Source: Bradyrhizobium glycinis (GTDB lineage: Bacteria; Pseudomonadota; Alphaproteobacteria; Rhizobiales; Xanthobacteraceae). Taken from it: DNA of 64,000 nt. A model generated the notes under the pieces. It saw only the letters and a program-made list of their open reading frames with translations, searched no databases and was not told where the DNA came from. The translations under genes and the position numbers were made by a program. Positions 25,344 to 33,721 of this stretch are shown here, one piece after another (position 1 is the first letter of the stretch; each line of letters opens with the position of its first letter). The DNA is taken from NCBI RefSeq assembly GCF_016031655.1, contig NZ_JACCHQ010000007.1:124001-188000 (forward strand), written 5' to 3'.

Positions 25344-27434
25344 CTATTTCGACGCCAATGCCGCCACAGGCCGCCAGCTGACGTCGGGCGCGGCTGCAGC
25401 GAGCTGACGGCAGCGGTCACGCATCAGCTCGGCGGGGCGATCGTCGCCGCGTTGCTTCAGCACCGCCTCGAAATCGGCGAGCGCATCGACAAAGCGGCGG
25501 GCGCGATAGGCGGCGAGGCCGCGCTCGTAATCCGCGATCCAGCCGATGCTGCCAACCGCTCTCTCGTTCACCATCCCGATCAGCTCGTGAACGGAAAGTC
25601 CCTCCTCGCGTCCGTAGACCGCGATGCTGTCGACCTCGCGCGTGACGACAGCGCCGCGCGCCAGACGTTCGGTCGTCGCGCCGATCAGGATCTGCGTGCC
25701 GTAGGATTTGTTGGCGCCTTCGAGCCGGCTCGCGACATTCACGGCATCGCCGATCACGGTGTAGTTCAGCCGCAGCTCCGAGCCGATGTTGCCGACCAGC
25801 ATGCGGCCGGAATTGATGCCGATGCGGATCTGGAGCGGCTGGCCGAGATCGTCGACGAGGCCCGACTCGTCGATCGCTCTGCGAGAGGCGAGCGCGGCGC
25901 GGCAGCATCGCGCGGCGTGATCGTCTTGCGGCTGCGGTGCGCCCCAGAATGCCATCACGGCATCGCCGATGAACTTGTCGATGGTGCCGCCATTGGCGAC
26001 GATGATCTCCGAGGTGAGGTCGAGATAGCGCGACAGCAGCGGCACCACGCGATCGCCGAGCCGCTCCGACAGCCCGGTGAAGCCGGCGATATCGATGAAC
26101 ATCACGCTGAGCTCCTGGACGCTGCCGCCGGGTTTCGCCTCGACGCCCTGGCGCAGCAGGCCGCGGACGAGATCCGCCGGGATGAACTTGCGGAATGCGG
26201 ACAGGCCGGCCGCCATCTCCGCGATTGCACCCGAGAGGCTCGCGATCTCCTTGAGCCGCGACGGATGGCGACGGACCTGCTCCAGCGCGAAGGCTTCGAC
26301 ATGGCGCAGCTCGCCGACGACGCGCGACAGCGGCGCGGCGATGACGGACCGCGCGAGCATCGCCGAGGCCAACGCCGCGAGCACGGCGCCGATGGCGAGG
26401 CCGAGGATCAGGCGATGCAATGTCGTCTCGACGGGCCCGAGAAATTCGGCCTCGGGGATCACGGTCGCGAGCGACCAGCCGGGAAATGGCAGCGGCGTCA
26501 GCGCCACCTCATAGGCCGCGCCGCCCGAGGTGAGCCGGCTGCGCCAGGCCTCCTTGCGGCCGGCTTCCCCCGCATGGTCGAGCGCTGCACGCGCCAGCGG
26601 CAGCAGCGTCGTGTCGCCGCGGGCCGGATGGAGCTCGTCGGCGTCCTTGTCCGGCGCTGCGACGAGCTCGCCGCTGCCGTCGACGATGAACGCAGTCCCG
26701 GTGCGACCGACCTCCAGCTGCGACAGGAAGCGCGCAAGCCTCGTATATTCGATGATGACGGCAAGCACGCCTTGCCGCTCCTGGTAGACGTCGATCGGTC
26801 CGGCGAAGGCGATCGACGGCCGCTCGCCGGTCGCATGGTCCATCACCCTGAACCATTGCGGGTCGTCTGCGCTGAGCCCCGCCTTGAACCAGGCCTGATC
26901 GGCGACACGGAAATCGGTCGGCTCGAAGCGGCGGTTGGCGAATTCGATGTCGCCGGGCACCACGTCATATTCGTCGACCCGGCGCTCGCCCGGATGATCC
27001 GTGAGCGAGATCTCCATCATCTCCAGGCGCCGATCGCCGAGCTTGTGCGCGGCGAAGAAGGAGCCGTCGGGCCAGCCGAACGCGACCCAAGAAATCGTTG
27101 CCTGCGATTGCAATTGCGAGAGAAAGACGAACTCGCGCTTGTCGGCCTCGCGGGTGTCGAGCACGTTCTGGAGGAACAGCGTGCGGATCGCGGTGTGCGC
27201 GGCCCGCGCCTCGTCGACGATGGCCGAGACCTCCTTGCGCACCGCCGCCACAATCTGCTCGTTGATGGTCGAGGCGAGCTGCCGGCTGGCCGCCTCCGCC
27301 GTGCGCCACCACAGCAGGCTGGACAGCGCCGCGGTCAGCAGGATCGCGGCGAGGACCAGCGCGGACACCGCAAGGCGGATGCTCACCGTCATCCTTGCGA
27401 CCGCGCGAAGCTGGCGTGCGGGATCGACGTTCAT
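25344..27434 (-). CDS. Membrane class III adenylate/guanylate cyclase with periplasmic CACHE-type sensor
   Basis: A 696-residue protein. A transmembrane helix at ~17-40, a periplasmic sensor of about 290 residues that looks like a double CACHE domain (VWFKxG-like AWFKAGLSADDPQW, then IAFAGPIDVYQERQG), and a second transmembrane helix at ~338-362 are followed by a linker. The cyclase domain at ~430-600 is intact (MFIDIAGFTGLSERL, DKFIGDAVMAFWG, VIGDAVNVASRLEG). The C-terminal ~70 residues look like a TPR-type helix pair. It should couple an extracellular ligand to cAMP or cGMP output. Divergent from the buf operon. Confidence 0.9.
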   Translation of the reverse strand: MNVDPARQLRAVARMTVSIRLAVSALVLAAILLTAALSSLLWWRTAEAASRQLASTINEQIVAAVRKEVSAIVDEARAAHTAIRTLFLQNVLDTREADKREFVFLSQLQSQATISWVAFGWPDGSFFAAHKLGDRRLEMMEISLTDHPGERRVDEYDVVPGDIEFANRRFEPTDFRVADQAWFKAGLSADDPQWFRVMDHATGERPSIAFAGPIDVYQERQGVLAVIIEYTRLARFLSQLEVGRTGTAFIVDGSGELVAAPDKDADELHPARGDTTLLPLARAALDHAGEAGRKEAWRSRLTSGGAAYEVALTPLPFPGWSLATVIPEAEFLGPVETTLHRLILGLAIGAVLAALASAMLARSVIAAPLSRVVGELRHVEAFALEQVRRHPSRLKEIASLSGAIAEMAAGLSAFRKFIPADLVRGLLRQGVEAKPGGSVQELSVMFIDIAGFTGLSERLGDRVVPLLSRYLDLTSEIIVANGGTIDKFIGDAVMAFWGAPQPQDDHAARCCRAALASRRAIDESGLVDDLGQPLQIRIGINSGRMLVGNIGSELRLNYTVIGDAVNVASRLEGANKSYGTQILIGATTERLARGAVVTREVDSIAVYGREEGLSVHELIGMVNERAVGSIGWIADYERGLAAYRARRFVDALADFEAVLKQRGDDRPAELMRDRCRQLAAAAPDVSWRPVAALASK

Positions 27435-27638
27435 GGTTGTATCCGCCTTTGGGTGGGCGCGACTCCTGTCATCGCTCTACGCAGATGTGCTGCCGTCCGT
27501 TACCTCTGCCAAGCTTGGTAGGACGCATCCAATGCTCTCGCTCTAACGTGTCGATAGCGCCAAGGCATTGGATTTGGCCGCCCACTTGCCCGCTAATCCC
27601 CACCCAAGCGCACCGCCCGTGCGCTCGATCCAATCGGT

Positions 27639-27654
27639 CTCACGAATTCGTGAG
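27639..27654. promoter_or_regulatory. 16-bp perfect palindrome upstream of bufA
   Basis: CTCACGAATTCGTGAG is self-complementary and lies 10 bases upstream of a SigF-like promoter motif and 92 bases before bufA. It could be an operator for a dimeric regulator of bufA or of the divergent cyclase. The rest of the 311-base divergent interval holds no gene. Confidence 0.4.
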
Positions 27655-27663
27655 CAGCCCGCC

Positions 27664-27689
27664 GTAACGCGGGCGGCGCGCGGAGCGAA
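27664..27689 (+). promoter_or_regulatory. Candidate ECF (SigF-like) promoter of the buf operon
   Basis: GTAACG at 27664-27669 and CGAA at 27686-27689 are separated by exactly 16 bases. From memory, the heavy-metal-responsive ECF sigma factor SigF of Caulobacter recognises GTAACC-N16-CGAA upstream of its regulon, which includes the bufferin-type operons. The first codon of bufA is 57 bases downstream of the -10. No sigF or nrsF gene lies in this window. A small hairpin (27657-27662 with 27669-27674) overlaps the -35. Confidence 0.6.
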
Positions 27690-27745
27690 GGAGTCCATGC
27701 GCGCATCCCCGCCCAGGCGATGCCACCTCGAACAGGAGAACCTTG

Positions 27746-28051
27746 ATGTCTGCCAAACATGCCGTCACCTCCCTCGTCCTCGCCGGTGCGGTATCGACCG
27801 CGCTCGCGACCCTTGCCTCCGCCGGCCCCCTGACCAAGGCCGAAGCCGATGCCGCCATCGCCGCCAAGAAAGAGAAGTGCTTCGGCGTCGCGCTGAAGGG
27901 CCAGAACGATTGCGCGGCGGGACCGGGCACGACCTGCCAGGGCACCTCGACCGTCGACTTCCAGGGCAATGCCTGGAAATTCGTCCAGGGCGGCACCTGC
28001 ACCAGCATCGAGCTGCCGAACGGCAAGAAGGGTTCGCTCAAGCCGGTGTAA
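27746..28051 (+). CDS. bufA: Bufferin-type metallophore precursor BufA (DUF2282)
   Basis: A 101-residue precursor: a signal peptide (~residues 1-27, ending ATLASA) and a small mature protein with four Cys at 45, 56, 64 and 85 ([27 protein letters not shown]). It is the DUF2282/BufA1 pattern. In the bufferin system a multinuclear iron oxidase converts Cys residues to thiooxazole groups and the exported product sequesters copper (established for Caulobacter family members). ATG 27746 is used with AGGAGAACCTT upstream. A TTG one codon earlier is less likely. First gene of bufABCD. Confidence 0.88.
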   Translation: MSAKHAVTSLVLAGAVSTALATLASAGPLTKAEADAAIAAKKEKCFGVALKGQNDCAAGPGTTCQGTSTVDFQGNAWKFVQGGTCTSIELPNGKKGSLKPV

Positions 28052-28088
28052 CCGCCGGCGCAATGGCAAGCGCGAACGGAGCAGCACG

Positions 28089-29003
28089 ATGAGCACAATC
28101 ACGCCGACCCCGCCAGCAGCGCTGCCGCTCCGCTTCGCAACGCCGATCGGCGGCGTTGCCGGGACGAGCTTCAAGCCCGAGCACCTCCCGGCAATCCTCG
28201 AGGCAAAGAATCGGCGCGGCTTCTTCGAGGTCCACGCCGAGAACTACATGGGCGCCGGAGGGCCGCCGCATCGCGCCTTGGAGGCGATCCGCCGCGATCA
28301 TCCGCTCTCGCTGCACGGCGTCTGCATGTCGATCGGCGGGCCCCGGCCGCTCGACAAGGCGCACCTGGCACGCTTCCGCAGCCTCGTCGCGCGCTATCAG
28401 CCGGCGCTGGTCTCCGAGCATCTCGCCTGGTCGACGCATGAGACCAGCTTCTTCAACGACCTGTTGCCGCTGCCCTATACCGCGGCGACGCTGGCCTGCG
28501 TCTGCGATCACATCGACCAGGTGCAGGAGGCGATCCGCCGGCCGCTGCTCTTGGAGAACCCGTCGACCTATCTCGCCTTCCGCGAATCCTCGATGCGCGA
28601 GACCGAGTTCATCCGCGCCGTTGCCGAGCGCACCGGCTGCGGCCTGCTGCTCGACGTCAACAACGTGTTCGTCTCTGCCACCAACCATGGATACTCCGCG
28701 CTCGACTACCTCGCTGATTTTCCGCTGTCGCGCGTCGAGGAAATTCATCTCGCCGGGCATGCCGAGCAGGCCGACGACGAAGGCGACCTGCTGTTGATCG
28801 ACAGCCATGACGGCCCGGTCACTGATGCCGTCTGGAAGCTCTACGACATCGTGATCCGGCGCCGCGGGCCGGTGCCGACGCTGATCGAATGGGACAGCAA
28901 GATTCCGGACTGGCCGGTGCTGCAAGCGGAGGCCGCCGCCGCCCAGGCCATCCTCGACCGCCATCACTCGGCCGTGCCGGCAGGAGAGCGTCATGCCGCC
29001 TGA
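28089..29003 (+). CDS. bufB: MNIO-family (DUF692) multinuclear iron oxidase BufB
   Basis: A 304-residue TIM-barrel enzyme of the MNIO/DUF692 family, which modifies peptide Cys using two or three iron ions. Metal-ligand segments are all present: [50 protein letters not shown] and DSHDGPV. Length is usual for BufB (about 280-300). It starts 37 bases after bufA with GGAGCAGCACG before ATG. The expected substrate is the upstream BufA. The stop overlaps the bufC start by 11 bases. Confidence 0.9.
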   Translation: MSTITPTPPAALPLRFATPIGGVAGTSFKPEHLPAILEAKNRRGFFEVHAENYMGAGGPPHRALEAIRRDHPLSLHGVCMSIGGPRPLDKAHLARFRSLVARYQPALVSEHLAWSTHETSFFNDLLPLPYTAATLACVCDHIDQVQEAIRRPLLLENPSTYLAFRESSMRETEFIRAVAERTGCGLLLDVNNVFVSATNHGYSALDYLADFPLSRVEEIHLAGHAEQADDEGDLLLIDSHDGPVTDAVWKLYDIVIRRRGPVPTLIEWDSKIPDWPVLQAEAAAAQAILDRHHSAVPAGERHAA

Positions 29004-29775
29004 ACCCGGTCTGTGCTTTGCCGCATCGTTCGCGCCGGCGCTGCTGGATCCGGCACGCAGCACGCCTGAACTCGTGACCGGCCCGAACGGCAAAGCTGCT
29101 GACCGGCGGTACGACGTTTACCGCAACAATGTCACGGTCAGCCTGATTGACGCGCTCGCCGCGATCTATCCGGCGGTGCAGCGCATCACCGGCACCGACT
29201 TCTTCCGCGCCATGGCGCGCTTCCACGTGCGCAGCAATCCGCCGACATCGCCGCTGCTGTTCGAATATGGCCGCGATTTTCCGGAGTTCATCGAAACTTA
29301 TGAGCATGCGCAAGATATGCCCTGGCTCGCAGACGTCGCGCGTCTCGAGCGGGCCTGGCTCGATGCCTATCACGCCGCCGACGCCGCCCCGCTATCGCCG
29401 GCCCGGCTCGCGGCGGTAATGCCCGACCGCCTGGCCGATCTGGTGTTCATTCCACACCCGGCCGCGCGATGCCTGCGTTCGGACTACGCCGCCGTGACGA
29501 TCTTTGCGGCCAACCGCGGCGACGCACCGGTCACGCGGATCGATGCCTCGACGCCGGAAGATGCCCTGATCACGCGAGGCGAATTCGACGTCGCCGTGCG
29601 CCGCCTTCCACCCGGCGGCGCGGCCTTCGCGCGCCATCTCCTGTCGGGCCGGCCACTTGGCGAAGCCGCGGCGGCGGCGCTGGAGGCGGCAAGCGAATTC
29701 GACATCGCCGCGAACATTGCCGGGCTGATCGAAGCCGGCGCCTTCACCTCGCTCTGTTGCGGAGACCCATCATGA
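28993..29775 (+). CDS. bufC: BufC/HvfC-type partner protein (DUF2063 domain)
   Basis: A 260-residue protein whose N-terminal ~90 residues match the DUF2063 domain ([51 protein letters not shown]). In RiPP clusters with MNIO enzymes this partner provides a recognition element that presents the precursor to the oxidase. The C-terminal half has little recognisable sequence. Coupled to bufB (11-base overlap) and to the DoxX gene (4-base overlap), so the four genes form a single translational chain. Confidence 0.85.
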   Translation: MPPEPGLCFAASFAPALLDPARSTPELVTGPNGKAADRRYDVYRNNVTVSLIDALAAIYPAVQRITGTDFFRAMARFHVRSNPPTSPLLFEYGRDFPEFIETYEHAQDMPWLADVARLERAWLDAYHAADAAPLSPARLAAVMPDRLADLVFIPHPAARCLRSDYAAVTIFAANRGDAPVTRIDASTPEDALITRGEFDVAVRRLPPGGAAFARHLLSGRPLGEAAAAALEAASEFDIAANIAGLIEAGAFTSLCCGDPS

Positions 29776-30281
29776 TCACGGACCAGCACATGACGACTGC
29801 CGGCGGCCTGCCCTCGCCCGGAGCACTCATCGACAGAGCCAATCATCTGGTGCAGGTGCTCGCGATGCCATCGCTGGTCCAGCTCGTGCTGCGTCTCGCG
29901 CTGGCCGTGCCGTTCTGGCGCTCGGGCCTGCTCAAATGGGACGGCTTCCTCAAGCTCAACGACACCGCGGTGACGCTGTTCAGCGACGAATTCATGCTGC
30001 ATCTGCCCGGCGGGCCCTATCACTTTCCGGCCCCGACGGTGATGGCCTTTCTCTCGGGCTCCGGCGAGATCATGTTCCCGATCCTGCTGGTGCTGGGACT
30101 GGGCACGCGGTTCGCAGCGCTCGGACTGCTGGTGATGACCGTGATCGTCGAGCTCACGGTGCCGGACGGCTGGCCGATCCATCTCACCTGGGCAGCAATG
30201 GCACTTGCTCTCATGGCTTACGGGCCCGGGCACATCTCGCTCGACCATCTCGTTTGCCGGGCAAGGTCGCACGCGCGATAG
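29772..30281 (+). CDS. bufD: DoxX-family membrane protein, BufD-type
   Basis: A 169-residue inner-membrane protein with four predicted helices (around 40-60, 85-115, 115-135 and 140-158). It has the DoxX pattern RLALAVPFWRSGLLKW and the later SGSGEIMFPILLVLGLGTRFAALGL split over two helices. DoxX members accompany bufABC in most clusters, and their role may be redox coupling or membrane delivery, not proven. ATG 29772 overlaps the bufC stop. Last gene of the operon, followed by a palindromic repeat that can terminate transcription. Confidence 0.87.
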   Translation: MITDQHMTTAGGLPSPGALIDRANHLVQVLAMPSLVQLVLRLALAVPFWRSGLLKWDGFLKLNDTAVTLFSDEFMLHLPGGPYHFPAPTVMAFLSGSGEIMFPILLVLGLGTRFAALGLLVMTVIVELTVPDGWPIHLTWAAMALALMAYGPGHISLDHLVCRARSHAR

Positions 30282-30312
30282 GCACGCGATCTTATCTATC
30301 CACAAGCACGAC

Positions 30313-30435
30313 CGTCATCCTGAGGTGCGCGCCCTTGCGCGCCCCGAAGGATGAGCTGCAAGCGCCTGTGGCCCATCCTTCGAGGCTTCACCTTGCGATG
30401 CGGGCGCATCGCAAGGCTCGCACCTCAGGATGACG
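30313..30435. repeat. Compound palindromic repeat element type 3, convergent-gene terminator position
   Basis: Outer arms 30313-30329 and 30419-30435 are a perfect 17-bp inverted repeat beginning CGTCATCCTGAGG. Inner hairpins pair 30345-30353 with 30374-30382 and 30391-30402 with 30405-30416. The element sits between the convergent buf operon and the SDR gene, where it could end both transcripts. This is another dispersed Bradyrhizobium-type repeat (from memory). Confidence 0.82.
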
Positions 30436-30457
30436 TCGGTGGGTGTGATTAGCGTAG

Positions 30458-31303
30458 CTACATCCCGCTCAGGCCGCTGTCGACCGCGAGGGTTTGTGCG
30501 GTGACGTAGACGCTTTCGTCCGAGAGGAAGAACAGCACGGCATAGGCGATCTCCCAGGCTGTCGCCTGGCGGCCGAACGGGATATGGCTCTTGCCGCGGG
30601 AGGGACGGCCGGCGCCGGCTTCGCGGCCGTTGGGGGTGTCGACCAGGCCGGGATAGACGAGGTTGGCGCGGATGCCGCGGCGCGATCCGAGATGGGCGAT
30701 GTTGCGCATCAGGCCGCCGAGCGCGGCCTTGGAGGAATCGTACACCGCCATCTGCGAGCCCGCCTTCAGTGCGGCGATGGAGGAGATGAAGACGATGGCG
30801 CCGCCATTGTCGAACCTGGGCATCGCGGCGCGGCAGCACAGCATGGGGCCGCGGACATTGACGTCGTAGATCTTGTTCCATTCCTCGAGGCTGACAGCAT
30901 CGAGCCCGACCTTGCCGAAGATGCCGATGTTCAGCACCATGCCATCGAGCCCGCCCATGGCGCCGTGCGCCTCGTCGATCATGCGGACGACGTCGGCTTC
31001 CGAGGTGACGTCGGCCGCGATCGCAAAACCCTCGCCGCCTTCATCCGTAATGCGCTTCACCGTCTGCTCGGCGGAGCTGCGGTTGAGATCGGCGACCGCG
31101 ACCTTGGCGCCCTCGCGGGCGCACAGGACACTCATGGCGCGGCCGTTGCCGATCGGGTCGCTCGCTGAGTCGAACACGCGCTGGCCGCCGCCGACGATCA
31201 GGATGCGGCGGCCCTTCAGGCGCCCCCTGCCCGGCGCTTCGCCGGATGATTCCACGCTCGGCGGACGGATGTAATGCTCCGGCTTGCTCTCGGTGTCCGC
31301 CAT
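30458..31303 (-). CDS. SDR-family oxidoreductase with an insertion in the cofactor loop
   Basis: A 281-residue short-chain dehydrogenase. The active-site YDSSKAALGG (YxxxK) and the FISSIAALK Ser strand are normal. The dinucleotide loop is unusual: it reads VGGGQRVFDSASDPIGNGRA, where TGxxxGIG is expected, so about eight extra residues sit between the glycines. NAG is changed to NIG. Likely an NAD(P)-dependent alcohol or keto-acid dehydrogenase; substrate unknown. Start 31303 is 1 base after the stop of the upstream AhpD-like gene, and an in-frame ATG at 31333 is less likely. Part of the tetR-AhpD-SDR unit. Confidence 0.85.
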   Translation of the reverse strand: MADTESKPEHYIRPPSVESSGEAPGRGRLKGRRILIVGGGQRVFDSASDPIGNGRAMSVLCAREGAKVAVADLNRSSAEQTVKRITDEGGEGFAIAADVTSEADVVRMIDEAHGAMGGLDGMVLNIGIFGKVGLDAVSLEEWNKIYDVNVRGPMLCCRAAMPRFDNGGAIVFISSIAALKAGSQMAVYDSSKAALGGLMRNIAHLGSRRGIRANLVYPGLVDTPNGREAGAGRPSRGKSHIPFGRQATAWEIAYAVLFFLSDESVYVTAQTLAVDSGLSGM

Positions 31304-31304
31304 C

Positions 31305-31865
31305 TCAGCCGCCTGGCTTCTTGCCGCCGTCATAGACCTGCATGCCGGCCGCGGGATCGAGATCGGTTTCCGTTGCTTCGGTCAGGCGCGCCATCATCAT
31401 GTAGAAGCCGAGCGCGACGATGGCTTCGACGATCTCCTGGTCGCCGAAATGTTTTCGCGCGGCCGCGAAGGTCGCTTCCGCCACGCGGACGTTCTCGACC
31501 ACTTCGCGGCCGAACTTCAGCAGCGCGCGCTCGGCCTCGCTCAGGCCGGCGGCATCGTAGTCCTCGCGCTCGACCGCATCGATCTGGGCCTGCGTGCAGC
31601 CGACGCCGAGCGCGATCGGCACGTGCTGGCGCCATTCATAGGCGCCGCCTTCGAGCTGGGCGGCCTGAAGGATCAGAAGCTCGCGGTTGACCGCGCTGAG
31701 CTTCTGCTTGTGCAGGATGGAATTGCCGAGCCGCATCGCCGGGATCATGTTGGCCTCGGCATGGGCCATCATGCGGAAGATGTTGAGCTTGACCGGCATG
31801 CGGTCGAACGAGGCGCGGATGTCGCCGCTCGTCGTCTCCGGATCAATCAGGGGCAACCTTGCCAC
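31305..31865 (-). CDS. Carboxymuconolactone-decarboxylase/AhpD-like protein without CxxC
   Basis: A 186-residue helical protein of the AhpD/CMD fold. Segments VNRELLILQAAQLEGGAYEWRQH and SEAERALLKFGREVV with HFGDQEIVEAIVALGFYMMMARL match the family. It lacks the CxxC active-site pair of AhpD, so it is not a peroxidase of that kind. Such relatives appear in aromatic and lactone catabolism. GTG 31865 is chosen because AGGGAGAAGC precedes it. The ATG at 31907 would lie deep in the tetR gene. It overlaps tetR by 23 bases and is followed at once by the SDR. Confidence 0.82.
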   Translation of the reverse strand: MARLPLIDPETTSGDIRASFDRMPVKLNIFRMMAHAEANMIPAMRLGNSILHKQKLSAVNRELLILQAAQLEGGAYEWRQHVPIALGVGCTQAQIDAVEREDYDAAGLSEAERALLKFGREVVENVRVAEATFAAARKHFGDQEIVEAIVALGFYMMMARLTEATETDLDPAAGMQVYDGGKKPGG

Positions 31866-32538
31866 GCGCTTCTCCCTTGGGCTTTCGTTTCTTGTTGTCG
31901 GCGTCACGGCCTGCCGCGATCAGCGACAGGAAGAAGGCGAGGTAACGGTCGATCGCCTCGATCACCTTCGGCCGCGGCGACGGCACCGCGCCCATCACAT
32001 AATGCTCGAGGCGGATGTAGATCAGGCCGGCGGCGAACAGCCGCGCGGTCTCGCGCGGGTCCGGCGTCGAGATCAGGCCGGCGAGCGCGAAGCTGCGAAA
32101 ATAGTCCGTCATCAGGCTCTGCTCGCGCGCGTAGAAATGATCGGCGAATTTGGCGCGGATGCCGGGCACGCGATTGCGTTCGGCGGTGATGACCTTCTGG
32201 AACTGGTGCTCGCGCGGATCGGACCATTGCTCGACGAGGTCGAGCGCGAACTGCCGGCAGAATTCCGCTGGCTGCCGCGCGAGCTGCTTATAGCGCGGCT
32301 CCTCCAGCCGGCTCGCCGAGCTGGCCGGGCCATGCTCGCTGACGATCGCCTCGAGGATCGCCGCCTTGCCGGGGAAATGATTGTAGAGGCTGCTCTCGCG
32401 GATGCCGACCCGGCGGGCGAGCTCGCGCATCGAGGCGCCGCCATAGCCGCTCTGCGCGAACAGGTTGAGCGCTTCGGTGAGGATGCGCTCGCGCGTCGTG
32501 GGCGCCGCTTCCGCCGCGCTGGAGGTGTGGACAGCCAT
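31843..32538 (-). CDS. TetR/AcrR-family transcriptional regulator
   Basis: A 231-residue repressor. The N-terminal HTH (ILTEALNLFAQSGYGGASMRELARRVGIRESSLYNHFPGK split over residues 19-58) is textbook TetR. The rest is the helical ligand domain, ending in a basic tail (DNKKRKPKGE). It lies between the AhpD-SDR unit, with which it overlaps, and a divergent Bug transport-VOC unit. Two palindromes in the divergent interval are likely its operators, so it probably controls both directions. Confidence 0.92.
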   Translation of the reverse strand: MAVHTSSAAEAAPTTRERILTEALNLFAQSGYGGASMRELARRVGIRESSLYNHFPGKAAILEAIVSEHGPASSASRLEEPRYKQLARQPAEFCRQFALDLVEQWSDPREHQFQKVITAERNRVPGIRAKFADHFYAREQSLMTDYFRSFALAGLISTPDPRETARLFAAGLIYIRLEHYVMGAVPSPRPKVIEAIDRYLAFFLSLIAAGRDADNKKRKPKGEARGKVAPD

Positions 32539-32543
32539 GATGC

Positions 32544-32573
32544 TTGACTAACGAACGCTCGTTCGCTAGTCAA
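32544..32573. promoter_or_regulatory. TetR operator candidate 1
   Basis: A 30-base near-perfect inverted repeat: TTGACTA then CGAACG, mirrored by CGTTCG then TAGTCAA. It begins 6 bases upstream of the tetR start. The CGAACG/CGTTCG core recurs in the neighbouring second site. Confidence 0.72.
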
Positions 32574-32578
32574 CCGTA

Positions 32579-32592
32579 CGAACGATCGTTCG
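32579..32592. promoter_or_regulatory. TetR operator candidate 2
   Basis: CGAACGATCGTTCG is a perfect 14-bp palindrome with the same CGAACG half-site as the first candidate. The centres are about 27 bases apart, so two dimers could bind. It lies about 100 bases before the Bug gene. Confidence 0.7.
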
Positions 32593-32691
32593 CCTTCATT
32601 CGGCGATCACCGGCACGACGCAGCAAGCGCTCTGCACGATCGGGAGATTCAACTCCGCTCGATAAGCGGAGAGCAATTGGGGGAACAAGCC

Positions 32692-33696
32692 ATGGCAGGC
32701 CTCGCTCGCCTTTTGCCCGCGCGAACCAGCGCAGCGCTTCGCATCGCCGCATCATTGCTGCTGATCTTGTCTGCGGCGCCGTCCGCCCGCGCCGAGGATC
32801 CCGCCGCCTACCCCACCCGCAAGATCAGGATGCTGCTGCCTTATGCGGCCGGCGGCGGTGGCGACGTGGTCGGCCGGCTGCTTGCGGACAGGATGGGCAA
32901 GACGCTCGGACAGAGCATCTATACCGAGAACCACACCGGCGCCGCCGGCACGATCGGCACGCAGATGGTCGCGACTTCAGCGAATGACGGCTACACCATC
33001 ACCGTCGGTGGCATGACGACGCATGTGCTGGCGCCCGCGATCTATCCAAGACTGCCCTACGATCCGATCAAGGACTTCACGACGATCGGGCGCGTCGGTG
33101 TCTCCTCCATCATGCTGGTGGCGACCAAGGACTTTGCCGCCAACGACATCAAGGGCCTGATCGCACTGGCCAAGAAGGGCGAGCCGATCCACTACGGCAG
33201 CTGGGGCGTCGGCTCGACCGGGCAATTCTGTGCGGAGATCCTGATGCAGCAGACCGGCATCAGGATGGACCACGTGCCGTTCAACGGCATCGCAAAGCTG
33301 GCCGGCGATTTGCTCGGCGGCCACATTTCGCTGGCGACGCTCGACGTCGCGACCGCGACGCCGCTAGTGAAGGAGGGCTCGATCATGGCGCTGGCCGCTT
33401 GCGGCGAGCGGTCGCCGAGCCTGCCTGACGTTGCCAGCTACAAGGAGCAGGGCGTGGCGTTCGACCGCAGCCTGTCTTGGGCGATGTATGCGCCGGCCGG
33501 CGTGGCGGCGCCGATCGCACAGAAGCTGTCGGCGGCTCTGAAGGACGCCCTTGGCGATGAGGTGGTGAAGCAGAAGCTCCTGGCGCTCGGCATCACCCCG
33601 CAATTCGTGGTCGGCGAGGAGCAGCGCGACATTAACGCGCGCGACATTACGGCATGGAAGCAGGTTGCCAAGGACGCAGGCATCGAGGTCAAGTGA
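32692..33696 (+). CDS. Tripartite tricarboxylate transporter (Bug/TctC) substrate-binding protein
   Basis: A 334-residue Bug-type periplasmic receptor. The signal peptide ends near residue 34 (APSARAED), with YPTRKIRMLLPYAAGGGGD just after it and the usual ENHTGAAGTIG and VPFNGIAKLAGDLLGG motifs. ATG 32692 has GGGGGAAC upstream. A TTG five codons earlier is possible. First gene of a rightward unit with a VOC gene, divergent from tetR and likely repressed by it. No TctA/TctB partners here. Confidence 0.92.
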   Translation: MAGLARLLPARTSAALRIAASLLLILSAAPSARAEDPAAYPTRKIRMLLPYAAGGGGDVVGRLLADRMGKTLGQSIYTENHTGAAGTIGTQMVATSANDGYTITVGGMTTHVLAPAIYPRLPYDPIKDFTTIGRVGVSSIMLVATKDFAANDIKGLIALAKKGEPIHYGSWGVGSTGQFCAEILMQQTGIRMDHVPFNGIAKLAGDLLGGHISLATLDVATATPLVKEGSIMALAACGERSPSLPDVASYKEQGVAFDRSLSWAMYAPAGVAAPIAQKLSAALKDALGDEVVKQKLLALGITPQFVVGEEQRDINARDITAWKQVAKDAGIEVK

Positions 33697-33721
33697 TCAA
33701 CGCGACAAGGGGAGCGCGGAC

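Noticed and set aside
25335..27521. Plus-strand frame of 728 codons opposite the CACHE cyclase
   Set aside because: Antisense shadow of a gene with intact motifs.
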